Assembly (NCBI GenBank): GCA_900552565.1
Contig: USAK01000011.1
Coordinates: 1 to 50,504 of the forward strand
DNA from: an uncultured Selenomonas sp.
Lineage (GTDB): Bacteria > Bacillota > Negativicutes > Selenomonadales > Selenomonadaceae
Reading direction: 5' to 3'
Length of the DNA: 50,504 bases
Shown here: in pieces, positions 43,148 through 50,504 of the stretch
Layout of the letters: each line of letters opens with the position of its first letter
Position numbering within the stretch: position 1 is the stretch's first letter
Translations under genes and position numbers: made by a program
Notes under the pieces: generated by a model
Told to the model about the DNA's origin: nothing
The model's database searches: none
The model's input: only the letters and a program-made list of their open reading frames with translations

Positions 43148-44407
43148 ATGACAGGAAATAGAGAAGTAATTACAGGCAGTGATTTCAAGCGCATGGTATC
43201 GGGTGCTTACAGTGAATTCCTGCTCGAATATGAACAGATTAATGAGCTCAAGGGTGCGGGCCATATGCCGGGCACGCATATCCTGCGCACGATGGGTGCC
43301 GCGGTCATGCCGCTTTCGGAGACGAAGGATGACAGCATTGGCGGGCTTGCGCGCCGCGTGGCGACAGCTGCGGTCTTCGGGGCGCGCGGCAGCGCTGGTA
43401 TCGTGCTCGCGCAGATGTTCCGCGGCCTCGGCAAGGGACTGTCGGGCAAGTACAATGCGACGTCGTCGGAGTTCGGCAAGGCCTTCCAGTACGGCATCCT
43501 CTACGCGCAGCGCGCCGTGCCGGAAGAGCCGGAACAGCCAATCATCATGGTCGCCAAGGCCGTGGCGAAGGGCGCTTATCATGCCGTGCGCGCCAATCTG
43601 CCAATCTCGGAAATCCTGCAGGCGGCGATTGAAGCCGGCAAGCAGGCTCTGGCAAAGATGGACCATGAGGATGCCGGTGCGCGCATCATGTTCACGTTTC
43701 TCACGGGATGCCTCAAGGGATTGGACGGCAACTTCGTCTCGCCGACCATCAGTCTGTCCCTGGGCCTTGAAGCCGGCCAGCCGGGCATGCCGGACCCGCG
43801 TCAGGACCTCGTACGTCCATACTGCGTGCGTTTCACGGTGTTCAACACGCGTGTCGACGTGCCGGAATTTGAACGCCATCTGCGTGAATACTCGAGCTTT
43901 GCCCTCGTTGAGCGCCATGAGAAGGGCATCGAGGTTCATCTGCATACGGACCATGTCGGCAAGGTCATCGAGCAGGCCATCGGCTGGGGCCCCATCAAGA
44001 ATCTGCATATCACGAATATGAGTGAGAGCCATGTCCTGAGTGCCCATGGCGCTCTGATGCGTGTGGCGTTGCTGGCCGTGGCCGAAAACAAGGTACAGGC
44101 CCGCGAGCTGCAGGATGCCGGCGTGCATATCATCGTCAATGGCGGCGAGGGCAGCTGCCCGTCCGTCGGCGAGCTCGTCAATGCAGCCCACAGCGACCTC
44201 GCGTCGTCTTACGTCATGCTGTCGTGGAGCCCGGATTTCCGTCTGGCCTTCCGTCAGGCAAAACGCCTGCTTGGCAGCCGCGTCGAGCTCGTACTCTGCC
44301 AGGACAAGATGCAGCAGGCCAAGGCCATCAAGGCTTTTGATACGGAGAAAGACGCTGTTGAGAACAGCGAGGCCATGATGAAAGCCGCAGGTTTGTTGGA
44401 AGATTAA
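43148..44407 (+). CDS. DAK2/FakA-like protein with degenerate kinase site
   Basis: A 419-residue protein resembling FakA/YloV: an N-terminal DhaL-type helical domain (ITGSDFKRMVSGAYSEFLLEYEQINELK, then AAVFGARGSAGIVLAQMFRGL aligning with the GARGNSGVI motif) and a C-terminal domain (about 215-419). In active DAK2 kinases the N-terminal domain carries P-D-G-D-T-G with Mg-binding aspartates right after the Asn; here the segment reads GAGHMPGTHILRTM, so these Asp residues are absent. It is probably not a fatty-acid kinase, and may be a binding or regulatory paralogue. Gene length and codon use are normal. The Shine-Dalgarno is weak. Confidence 0.7.
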   Translation: MTGNREVITGSDFKRMVSGAYSEFLLEYEQINELKGAGHMPGTHILRTMGAAVMPLSETKDDSIGGLARRVATAAVFGARGSAGIVLAQMFRGLGKGLSGKYNATSSEFGKAFQYGILYAQRAVPEEPEQPIIMVAKAVAKGAYHAVRANLPISEILQAAIEAGKQALAKMDHEDAGARIMFTFLTGCLKGLDGNFVSPTISLSLGLEAGQPGMPDPRQDLVRPYCVRFTVFNTRVDVPEFERHLREYSSFALVERHEKGIEVHLHTDHVGKVIEQAIGWGPIKNLHITNMSESHVLSAHGALMRVALLAVAENKVQARELQDAGVHIIVNGGEGSCPSVGELVNAAHSDLASSYVMLSWSPDFRLAFRQAKRLLGSRVELVLCQDKMQQAKAIKAFDTEKDAVENSEAMMKAAGLLED

Positions 44408-44430
44408 ATCTCTTGCATTGCCAATAAAGA

Positions 44431-44466
44431 AATCCGCAGCAGGAATAGCCTGCTGCGGATTTTTGT
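44431..44466 (+). terminator. Terminator after DAK2 gene
   Basis: AATCCGCAGCAGG and CCTGCTGCGGATT with a T-run; may also serve minus-strand transcripts. Confidence 0.88.
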
Positions 44467-44478
44467 TTTCAATGTGTT

Positions 44479-44797
44479 TTAGATATGTTCTGGAAGAAAA
44501 CGCTCGAAGTCTTCTTCCTTCATGGGTTTGCCGTAGAGATAGCCCTGTCCCTGGTTACAGCCGCAGCGGCGCAGCAGATCTTCCTGCTCGTGCGTTTCGA
44601 TGCCTTCACAGATGACGGTCATGCCCAGGGCATGGCCGAGATTGATGATGTGCATGAGAACAGCATCGTCTTTTCGCGCTCCGGAGTCTTGATCATGCCC
44701 GCGAGTACATCGACTTCATACCGTAAAAAATACCGTAATCATCGACGGAGACATCCGCGCCGAGTTTATGGATGCCGACGCGCAGGGAGGTCTTGCC
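44479..44797 (-). pseudogene. Remnant of an EAL-domain (c-di-GMP phosphodiesterase) gene
   Basis: Reading the minus strand, the end (44479 upward) translates as an intact EAL C-terminus: INLGHALGMTVICEGIETHEQ, GCNQGQGYLYGKP, to PEHI-stop. Further upstream, in other frames, are LRVGIHKLGADVSVDDYG, which matches the EAL core before the D-D-F-G motif, and a GMIKTPERE piece. The catalytic middle (GTGYSSL to KID) is missing, and at least two frame breaks are present. This is a decayed gene, not a coding sequence. The plus-strand frames here are shadows. Confidence 0.8.
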
Positions 44798-45194
44798 TCA
44801 GCGTTGCTGCTTGACAAGGTCATGATGAAATTGACGAGTAAGCAAAGAAGAAGAACAAGACGCGCGTACGATTTTTCCAAGATGTTCCCTCTCTTAATAT
44901 AGATGCAATTGGCAGTCTTCTGACGAAGCAAACGTATAAGTTAAAACATATGGCTATTATAACATAGCCATCTTATAGGAAACAATGAGAGAATCCCTAT
45001 CATCTATAGCGGATAGGAGGGTGCCATTTCTTTTTTGTGTTTATCTTTTCTCTGCGGACGTCGGCGGTAGCATGTTTGCGGCAGCTCGTGATATAATGAA
45101 GCCAAAATTGTAGAGAGTGTTTCTACATTAAAGAAAAATCATTACTAAAACTAATCTTATGATATGAAGGAAAATAGAAAATATAGGAGGATTT
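44798..45194. other. Intergenic region before alsD
   Basis: About 400 bp. The left part probably holds further decayed sequence of the EAL gene. A small hairpin (ATGGCTAT/ATAGCCAT, about 44949-44970), a TATAAT-like box near 45092 and an inverted repeat TGTAGA/TCTACA (45109-45127) precede the alsD Shine-Dalgarno. I see no intact gene. Confidence 0.45.
45109..45127. promoter_or_regulatory. Inverted repeat upstream of alsD
   Basis: TGTAGA and TCTACA separated by seven bases, about 68 bp before alsD. A possible operator; no LysR-type AlsR gene is adjacent. Confidence 0.3.
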
Positions 45195-45965
45195 ATGAGT
45201 CATGTACTGCGGCCGCGCGATGTGAGCGGCATCAAGGAAAAACGCGACCCTGTCTATCAGATTTCAACGCTTCAGTCGCTGATCCTCGGCAATTATTATG
45301 GCAGTCTCTATATTGAGGACCTTTTGACGCACGGCGATACGGGCATTGGCACGTTCCATGCCGTAGCCGGCGAGCTCATCGTCATTGACGGGCACTGCTA
45401 TCGTATCCTGGCAGACGGCTCGGTCATTGAGGCGCAGCCTCTCGATACGACGCCGTTTGCGAGTATCGCGTATCTTGAGGAAGGCCATACGATAAAATTT
45501 GGCGCGATGGCGGAGATTGCCGACCTGCGCGAAGCCCTTGATGACAGCATCGACCTTTTGGGACCGAACAGCATTTACGTCGTGCGCATTGACGGGCGTT
45601 TCAACCGCGTGGCTGCGCGCACGGAGCTTTATCAGCATGAGCCGTACAAGCCATTTGCCAAGGTGCTTGAGACGGATGAACGCCGCTTCGCCTTTGAGAA
45701 TGTCGATGGCTCGCTCGTCTGTTTTTATTTTCCGAAGTTCATGGACGGTGTCAACACGCCGGGCTGGCATTTCCATTTCATCAATGACGCGCGCACGTTT
45801 GGCGGTCATGTCTTTGATGTCGACATGGTGCATGGCACGGCGACGCTCAACAAGACCGACCGCTTCATTCTCGACCTGCCGACGAATCGCGCGTTCCAGC
45901 ATGCAGCTCTTGAGAATGCTTCGAAAGAGGAAATCCGTCAGGTCGAGCAGGGTGACATAAAATAA
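45195..45965 (+). CDS. alsD: Alpha-acetolactate decarboxylase
   Basis: The 256-residue enzyme has the acetolactate decarboxylase fold with zinc ligands H192, H194 and H205 in GWHFHFINDARTFGGH and an acidic active-site residue near E60 (FHAVAGELIVIDG). It converts acetolactate to acetoin and CO2, limiting acidification and diverting excess acetolactate from valine/leucine synthesis. The partner synthase alsS is not in the window. AGGAGG precedes ATG. It lies alone between two decayed c-di-GMP genes. Confidence 0.95.
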   Translation: MSHVLRPRDVSGIKEKRDPVYQISTLQSLILGNYYGSLYIEDLLTHGDTGIGTFHAVAGELIVIDGHCYRILADGSVIEAQPLDTTPFASIAYLEEGHTIKFGAMAEIADLREALDDSIDLLGPNSIYVVRIDGRFNRVAARTELYQHEPYKPFAKVLETDERRFAFENVDGSLVCFYFPKFMDGVNTPGWHFHFINDARTFGGHVFDVDMVHGTATLNKTDRFILDLPTNRAFQHAALENASKEEIRQVEQGDIK

Positions 45966-46057
45966 AACATTTTGTCATATTTATAGGGGATTAGGGCAGG
46001 AAATGTGTTAGAATAGATATATCATACGGATATTTTTTTACGTAAGACCGTAGACAC

Positions 46058-47815
46058 ATGGAAAACGAAGAACCATCAATGAAATGCGAGTACCGGCCAG
46101 TCAGTCTGCCCAATGAATTTCCCGGGGGCTTTTTTGTCTGCTCCCTGAAGGAGCCGCGCAAAATCTTATTTGCCAATGCAGAGGTTTTGCGCCTTTTTGA
46201 CTGCCGTGATTTCGGGGAACTCTCTATTCATCTGCAGGATAATGTAGAGAATATGCTGGCTGTGGAAGATGTCCGTCGCGTGCACAGCCAGATGGAGCAC
46301 CAGCTGGCCGAGAAGGGAGGCGTAGAGACCGAGGAACAGGCGGAATTCCTCGCTTCGATTGGCTGCGGACGGCTGCAGGGCTTCTTCTTTGGCAAGCCGC
46401 AGCCTCTCGCGGGGGCGTTTGCCCATATCAAAGCGAAGCAGATTGGCATTGAGACGCGCCGCTGGCATCCATACTACGACAAGGCGGACTCGCTTATCTA
46501 TGCGACGGATGAGCCGCTGGCCGTCATGGATTTTACGGAAGATGCCTTCCATTACGGTAGAGCTGCTGTTTGAGAGTTCTTCTTCGGCGAAGTACAATCA
46601 TCAGGGACTGCTTCATGGAACCCGCAAAATGCTGGCAGAGTATGAGCAGAATATTGTCTATCCGAAAGACCGCGAGCAGTATCATAAATGTGCTGACCCC
46701 GATACCATCCTGCAGCGCCTCGCGGCGTGCCCTGACGGCCTCTTGAGCTGCTGTGTCCGCCTAAAGGATGCGAAGGGAATTACAACTGGGCCATCTGTTC
46801 GGCCCTGCTGATTCCTGAGGGTGGCGGCCAGCGCATGATTACCATCTGCCAGCTGCTCGATAAAGATACAGGTAATCTGCCGGCCCTGATGCGTGCGATT
46901 TCCAACAGCGAAGAGGTTAAAAATGCCCCAAAATCCACGATACCGGTGTGCCTGACGTCAAATTACCAGTCGATGCTCTGGGAAAATCAGATGCGGCATC
47001 CGGAGTTCTGCTATTTTTGGAAGGATAGGGAGCGTCGTTTCCTCGGTGCGTCCAAGTCATTCTTCCGCTATTACGGCTTTAGCTCACTGCAGGACATCCT
47101 TGGCAAGACGGATGAGGATATGGGCTGGCACGTCGAGAATGGTCCTTACCGTGATGCCGAGCCTGAGGTTCTGGCAAAGGGCATTACCGTGCGGAATCAG
47201 CCGGGGCAATGCATCCTTCGCGGTGTGCTGCATCATATCACCTGCTACAAATGGCCGCTCTATGACCGTGGACAGATTGTCGGACTCATGGGCGTATTCT
47301 TTGATGCGGACAAGATGAAAAAACGCGTACAGGAGATTACGGATACGTCTTATGTCGATCCTGTGACGGGACTCATGAATATGCGCGGCTGGTTTGATGC
47401 ACTCTTTACCTATGATGAGCAGAAAACCCTGCAGAAGCGCCGCTACAGCGTTCTGCTGCTTGATAATTCTACCTACCGGTCTGTTATAGCATCTTATGGT
47501 CCGAAATTCGCGCAGCAGCTGCTGCGTGAGGCGGCAGATAATCTCCAGAAGACCGTGGGGCGTGATTCGACGATTGCCCGCCTTCGCGAATCGACATTTG
47601 CCGTGCTGTCCTACGAAAAGACAAAGGCTGAGGCCGAAGAGCGGGCGCAGGTCATCCTGCGCAGCCTGCAGACCATCCATAAAGTTGTCACGCTGGCTTA
47701 TCATTATGCCATTGCCCATTCGACCGAGCAGGGGGTCTCGGCAAAAAATATCTACCACGTGGCCCAGACACGTCTGCAGGATGCTCCGGAGAAGACGGGG
47801 ACGAAGCGGCGCTAA
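46058..47815 (+). pseudogene. Broken PAS-EAL-PAS-GGDEF gene
   Basis: The first frame (46058-46573) has a PAS-like start (FPGGFFVCSLKEPRKILFAN), then abruptly continues into an EAL C-terminus (GVETEEQAEFLASIGCGRLQ, FFFGKPQPL), implying an in-frame deletion of the intervening domains near 46315. Near 46556 one extra G shifts the frame (FHY-G, should read into VELLFESSSS), and near 46783 one missing base restores it (DAKG-NYNWAICSALLIPEGG). The last frame (46835-47815) has a PAS domain (SFFRYYGFSSLQDILGKTDED) and a GGDEF-like domain starting DPVTGLMN, but the GGDEF motif itself reads RESTF, so it would be inactive. Either a pseudogene or partly sequencing indels; the missing domains argue for true decay. 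Confidence 0.78.
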
Positions 47816-47856
47816 CTTGCAACTTTCTGGCAGGTCTGGTAAAATAAAGATACTGT

Positions 47857-47933
47857 GCGGTTGTAGCTCAGTTGGATAGAGCGTCCGCCTCCTAAGCGGC
47901 AGGTCGTGAGTTCGACTCTCACCAATCGCACCA
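47857..47933 (+). tRNA. tRNA-Arg(CCU)
   Basis: A 77-base cloverleaf: acceptor GCGGTTG/CAATCGC, D arm GCTCAGTTGGATAGAGC, anticodon loop CTCCTAA (anticodon CCU, reads AGG), T loop TTCGACT, encoded CCA. The top pair of the anticodon stem is a mismatch. Confidence 0.93.
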
Positions 47934-47949
47934 TATTGAAAATACCGAG

Positions 47950-47980
47950 GCCCTGCAAGGAGATTTGCGGGGCTTCTTTT
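47950..47980 (+). terminator. Terminator after tRNA-Arg
   Basis: GCCCTGCA and TGCGGGGC (one G-U pair) with a T-rich tail. Confidence 0.75.
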
Positions 47981-47996
47981 TACCACTTTTGGTTCT

Positions 47997-48012
47997 TGTA
48001 ACAATCGTTACA
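47997..48012. promoter_or_regulatory. Crp/Fnr-type (HcpR-like) operator for hcp
   Basis: TGTAAC-AATC-GTTACA is a perfect 16-bp palindrome of the Crp/Fnr type, like the GTAAC-N4-GTTAC motif reported for HcpR in clostridia. With a -10 of TATGAT at 48034-48039 and a start near 48046, the site is centred at about -41.5, the class II activation position. No -35 consensus is present, fitting activation. Confidence 0.7.
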
Positions 48013-48033
48013 GAAAGAAAAGCGCCGGCCTGT

Positions 48034-48039
48034 TATGAT
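48034..48039 (+). promoter_or_regulatory. -10 box of hcp
   Basis: TATGAT with no matching -35; about 59 bp before the hcp start. Confidence 0.5.
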
Positions 48040-48097
48040 ATAGACACTGAATCAAGAAAACCTTATGTGTTCTATGTTATATAAAGGAGAGTTCACG

Positions 48098-49738
48098 ATG
48101 GAAAATAAGATGTTTTGCTTCCAGTGTCAGGAAACTGCAGGCTGCAAAGGCTGCACGCAGGTCGGTGTCTGCGGCAAGAAGCCGGAAGTTGCTGCTATGC
48201 AGGACCTGCTCGTCTATGTGACGAAAGGCCTCGCTGCTGTCACGACACGTCTGCGCGCGGAAGGCAAGAAGGTTGCTCTTGATGTCAATCATCTCGTAAC
48301 GGAGAACCTCTTCATCACGATTACGAACGCCAACTTTGACCGTGAAGCTATCATCAAGGCCATTGAGAAGACGCTCGCAGTCAAATCGGAACTGCTCGCA
48401 GCCCTCTCGAGCCGCGAGAATCTGCCGGAAGCTGCCCTCTACAACGACGGCCGCGACAGCTTTGACGAGAAAGCCAAGAAAGTCGGCGTTCTTGCCACGG
48501 AGAACGAAGACATCCGCAGCCTGCGCGAGCTCATCACGTACGGCCTCAAAGGCCTCGCTGCCTACGTCAAGCATGCCAACGCTCTGAACCAGGAAAATGA
48601 GGCTGTCGATGCTTTCCTGCAGTCGGCTCTTGCACGCCTGCTCGATGACAGCCAGACGGGCGACCAGCTCACGGCTCTCGCTCTCGAGACGGGCAAATAC
48701 GGCGTTGACGGCATGGCCCTGCTCGACAAGGCCAACACGACGGCTTACGGCAATCCGGAAGTCACGACGGTTGACCTCGGTGTCCGCAAGAACCCGGGCA
48801 TCCTGATTTCCGGCCATGACCTCCGCGACCTCGAGATGCTCCTCGAGCAGACGGAAGGCACGGGCGTCGATGTTTACACGCACGGCGAGATGCTGCCGGC
48901 TCATTACTATCCGAAGTTCAAGCAGTACAAGAACTTCGCCGGCAACTACGGCAACGCCTGGTGGAAGCAGAAGGAAGAGTTCGAGGCCTTCAATGGTCCG
49001 GTTCTTCTGACGACGAACTGCCTCGTCCCGCCGAAAGATTCCTATAAAGACCGCGTCTTCACGACGGGCGCTGTCGGCTTCCCAGGCTGCCAGCATATCG
49101 AAGCTAAGGCAGATGGTACGAAGGACTTCAGCGCCATCATCGAGATGGCTAAGAAGTGCGCTGCTCCGACGGAACTCGAGCAGGGTCAGATTGTCGGCGG
49201 CTTTGCCCATGCACAGGTCATGGCTGTTGCTGATAAGGTCATCGAGGCTGTCAAAGCCGGCGCTATCAAGAAGTTTGTCGTCATGGCAGGCTGCGATGGC
49301 CGCATGAAGAGCCGCGAATACTACACGGAATTTGCCAAGGCTCTGCCGAAGGACACGATTATCCTGACGGCTGGCTGTGCAAAATACAAGTACATCAAAC
49401 TCCAGAAAGAGCTCGGCGATATCGGCGGTATTCCGCGCGTCCTCGATGCCGGTCAGTGCAATGACTCCTACAGCCTTGCCCTGATTGCCCTTGCCCTCAA
49501 GGATGCCTTCGGCCTCGACGATGTCAACAAGCTGCCGATTGTCTACAACATCGCTTGGTACGAGCAGAAGGCTGTCATCGTCCTTCTCGCCCTGCTGCAC
49601 CTCGGCGTTAAGAACATTCACCTTGGCCCGACGCTCCCGGCTTTCCTTTCCCCGAACGTTGCCAAAGTTCTCGTTGAGAACTTCGGTATCGGCGGTATCT
49701 CGACGGTCGAGAACGACATCAAGACGATGATTGGCTGA
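48098..49738 (+). CDS. hcp: Hybrid cluster protein (hydroxylamine/NO reductase), class I
   Basis: The 546-residue protein begins [19 protein letters not shown]. Cysteines 7, 10, 19 and 25 give C-x2-C-x8-C-x5-C, the [4Fe-4S] pattern of class I Hcp found in obligate anaerobes. Further on are hybrid-cluster segments such as [40 protein letters not shown] and [10 protein letters not shown]. Hcp reduces NO (and hydroxylamine in vitro) and protects against nitrosative stress. The longer frame from 48065 is rejected because AAAGGAGAG is placed for ATG 48098. It has a Crp/Fnr-type site upstream and a Crp/Fnr gene downstream. No hcr reductase gene is seen. Confidence 0.96.
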   Translation: MENKMFCFQCQETAGCKGCTQVGVCGKKPEVAAMQDLLVYVTKGLAAVTTRLRAEGKKVALDVNHLVTENLFITITNANFDREAIIKAIEKTLAVKSELLAALSSRENLPEAALYNDGRDSFDEKAKKVGVLATENEDIRSLRELITYGLKGLAAYVKHANALNQENEAVDAFLQSALARLLDDSQTGDQLTALALETGKYGVDGMALLDKANTTAYGNPEVTTVDLGVRKNPGILISGHDLRDLEMLLEQTEGTGVDVYTHGEMLPAHYYPKFKQYKNFAGNYGNAWWKQKEEFEAFNGPVLLTTNCLVPPKDSYKDRVFTTGAVGFPGCQHIEAKADGTKDFSAIIEMAKKCAAPTELEQGQIVGGFAHAQVMAVADKVIEAVKAGAIKKFVVMAGCDGRMKSREYYTEFAKALPKDTIILTAGCAKYKYIKLQKELGDIGGIPRVLDAGQCNDSYSLALIALALKDAFGLDDVNKLPIVYNIAWYEQKAVIVLLALLHLGVKNIHLGPTLPAFLSPNVAKVLVENFGIGGISTVENDIKTMIG

Positions 49739-49819
49739 TTGCCGCACGTCGCTCTCCCAAACATACATCTCAAAATCTCTCAAACTTCAACTTCTCAAAT
49801 TCATTGATACCATCTCAAA

Positions 49820-49849
49820 AGCTGCCGCATGATGCGGCGGCTTTTTTTA
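49820..49849 (+). terminator. Terminator after hcp
   Basis: AGCTGCCGC and GCGGCGGCT (one G-U pair) with ATGAT loop and seven T. Confidence 0.85.
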
Positions 49850-50005
49850 TTGGCGGAAAGCTCTTCTTTTCTAAGTACACCATCATAAGCATCTTATATA
49901 GGTATGTTAAAATACATTATATGGTTGCTGGAGCAACACCATCAGGCTTCTTTTATTGATATAATACAGACAAATGCAATGATTTCTAAAATTTGGAGGT
50001 AGATT

Positions 50006-50450
50006 ATGGCTGTCTATGATCTGGATTTGCAGGAACTGCCACTGTTTGCAGGACTCAAGGCGGCAGAGGTCGATCAGTTTATCCAGGCCACGGGGGCAAA
50101 GGTAAAGCGCTACGGCAAAGATACGCGTATTCTTAAGACGTATGAGCATAATGATAAGATTGGCATCATTGCGGAAGGCGAGGCTCTCGTCATTGCGGAA
50201 GACCGCTTTGGCAATGAAAGTGTCGGGCACCGGCTCGGCCGCGGGGCCCTGTTCGGCTCCACGACAGCCATCTTGCCGAGCTACGTCAATCCGACGGCCA
50301 TCGACGCGGTCACGGATGTCCTCGTGCTCTGGGTCCCCTATATGGCATTGATTGTTGCTGGACCGAAACTCGGCCGCATCCATGGCATCGTCATGCGCAA
50401 TCTGCTCGTAGCTTTCTGCCGCAAGAACGTCATGATGGTCCAGAAACTCG
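50006..50450 (+). CDS. Crp/Fnr-family regulator (HcpR-like), C-terminus missing
   Basis: The frame opens at ATG 50006 (TTGGAGGT upstream) and reads through a cyclic-nucleotide-binding-type sensor domain: LPLFAGLKAAEVDQFIQATG, then IGIIAEGEALVIAEDRFGNE and GRGALFGSTTAILPS, and the long dimerisation helix NLLVAFCRKNVMMVQKL. No HTH follows: after codon QKL the DNA changes character (see the mobile element at 50451). Placement after hcp and the palindrome before hcp suggest an HcpR-type activator of nitrosative defence. The frame technically stays open to the window end without recognisable sequence. Confidence 0.75.
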
Positions 50451-50504
50451 GGGAGTGTAAAATAGTTTGTGTAAATCGGTATTGCATGAATCTACTTTAT
50501 GCCC
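50451..50504. mobile_element. Possible insertion-sequence end (IS256-like), cut by window edge
   Basis: From 50451 the sequence GGGAGTGTAAAATAG then TTTGTGTAAA is AT-rich, does not encode the expected Crp/Fnr HTH, and looks like the terminal inverted repeat of IS256-family elements. The rest of the element is outside the window, so this is a tentative call. Confidence 0.45.

Noticed and set aside
44485..44814. Plus-strand frame over the EAL remnant
   Set aside because: It is the shadow of the minus-strand EAL tail, which matches the family; the plus-strand product matches nothing.
49907..50383. 158-codon minus-strand frame near the window end
   Set aside because: It is antisense to the Crp/Fnr gene, whose plus-strand product has clear family features.

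Overview
The window looks like chromosome from a diderm Firmicute of the class Negativicutes, probably in the Selenomonadaceae (Selenomonas/Mitsuokella-like); the genus is an inference. The evidence is the mixture of Firmicutes-type genes (PerR, an rpsF-ssb-rpsR cluster, LytTR signalling, class I Hcp) with outer-membrane genes: an OmpA-type protein, and a trimeric autotransporter whose C-terminus carries an SLH domain, the peptidoglycan anchor used by Negativicutes outer-membrane proteins. Anaerobic life is suggested by nrdD, hcp, radical-SAM and acetolactate metabolism. The DNA is moderately GC-rich with strong codon bias, so most genes carry long antisense shadow frames.

Layout. 1-5000: end of a tRNA-Phe, a yybP-ykoY Mn2+ riboswitch with a GDT1/UPF0016 exporter, a DedA protein, AEC and EamA transporters, then rpsF-ssb-rpsR. 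5000-10600: a ClC antiporter, a DeoR-type regulator overlapping an LtaS-like sulfatase-fold enzyme, and a PflX-like radical SAM protein. 10600-20900: a two-gene sensor-kinase pair in which one protein has the phospho-accepting His but no ATPase and the other has the ATPase but no His, a convergent LytTR response regulator, and a 2243-residue trimeric autotransporter adhesin. 20900-27500: an EptA-like transferase, nrdD behind NrdR boxes, ridA, an OmpA-family gene that has lost its signal peptide, and a small membrane protein. 27600-32200: a sigma-54-type regulator without GAFTGA, trmB, a SEDS glycosyltransferase, and a 3D-domain wall protein. 32400-37900: a complete branched-chain amino acid ABC operon (livKHMGF) followed by a CBS-ACT sensor gene. 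38000-41700: a TAXI-type TRAP transporter (binding protein, DUF1850, fused permease). 41700-45000: perR, tRNA-Ser(CGA), rpmF (59 codons), a DAK2/FakA-like protein without its metal-binding aspartates, and an EAL-domain remnant. 45000-50504: alsD, a broken PAS/EAL/GGDEF gene, tRNA-Arg(CCU), hcp with a Crp/Fnr-type palindrome at about -41.5, and a Crp/Fnr regulator that appears to be cut by an insertion-sequence end at the window edge.

The best candidate for an undescribed system is the kinase pair, regulator and adhesin at 10.6-20.8 kb: a histidine kinase divided between two paralogous membrane proteins, encoded tail-to-tail with its likely LytTR regulator and next to a giant surface adhesin that is a plausible target. 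Other points of note are NrdD without a visible glycyl-radical loop, a hairpin between the nrdD Shine-Dalgarno and its start, several decayed c-di-GMP genes around alsD, and the OmpA gene truncated at its 5' end.
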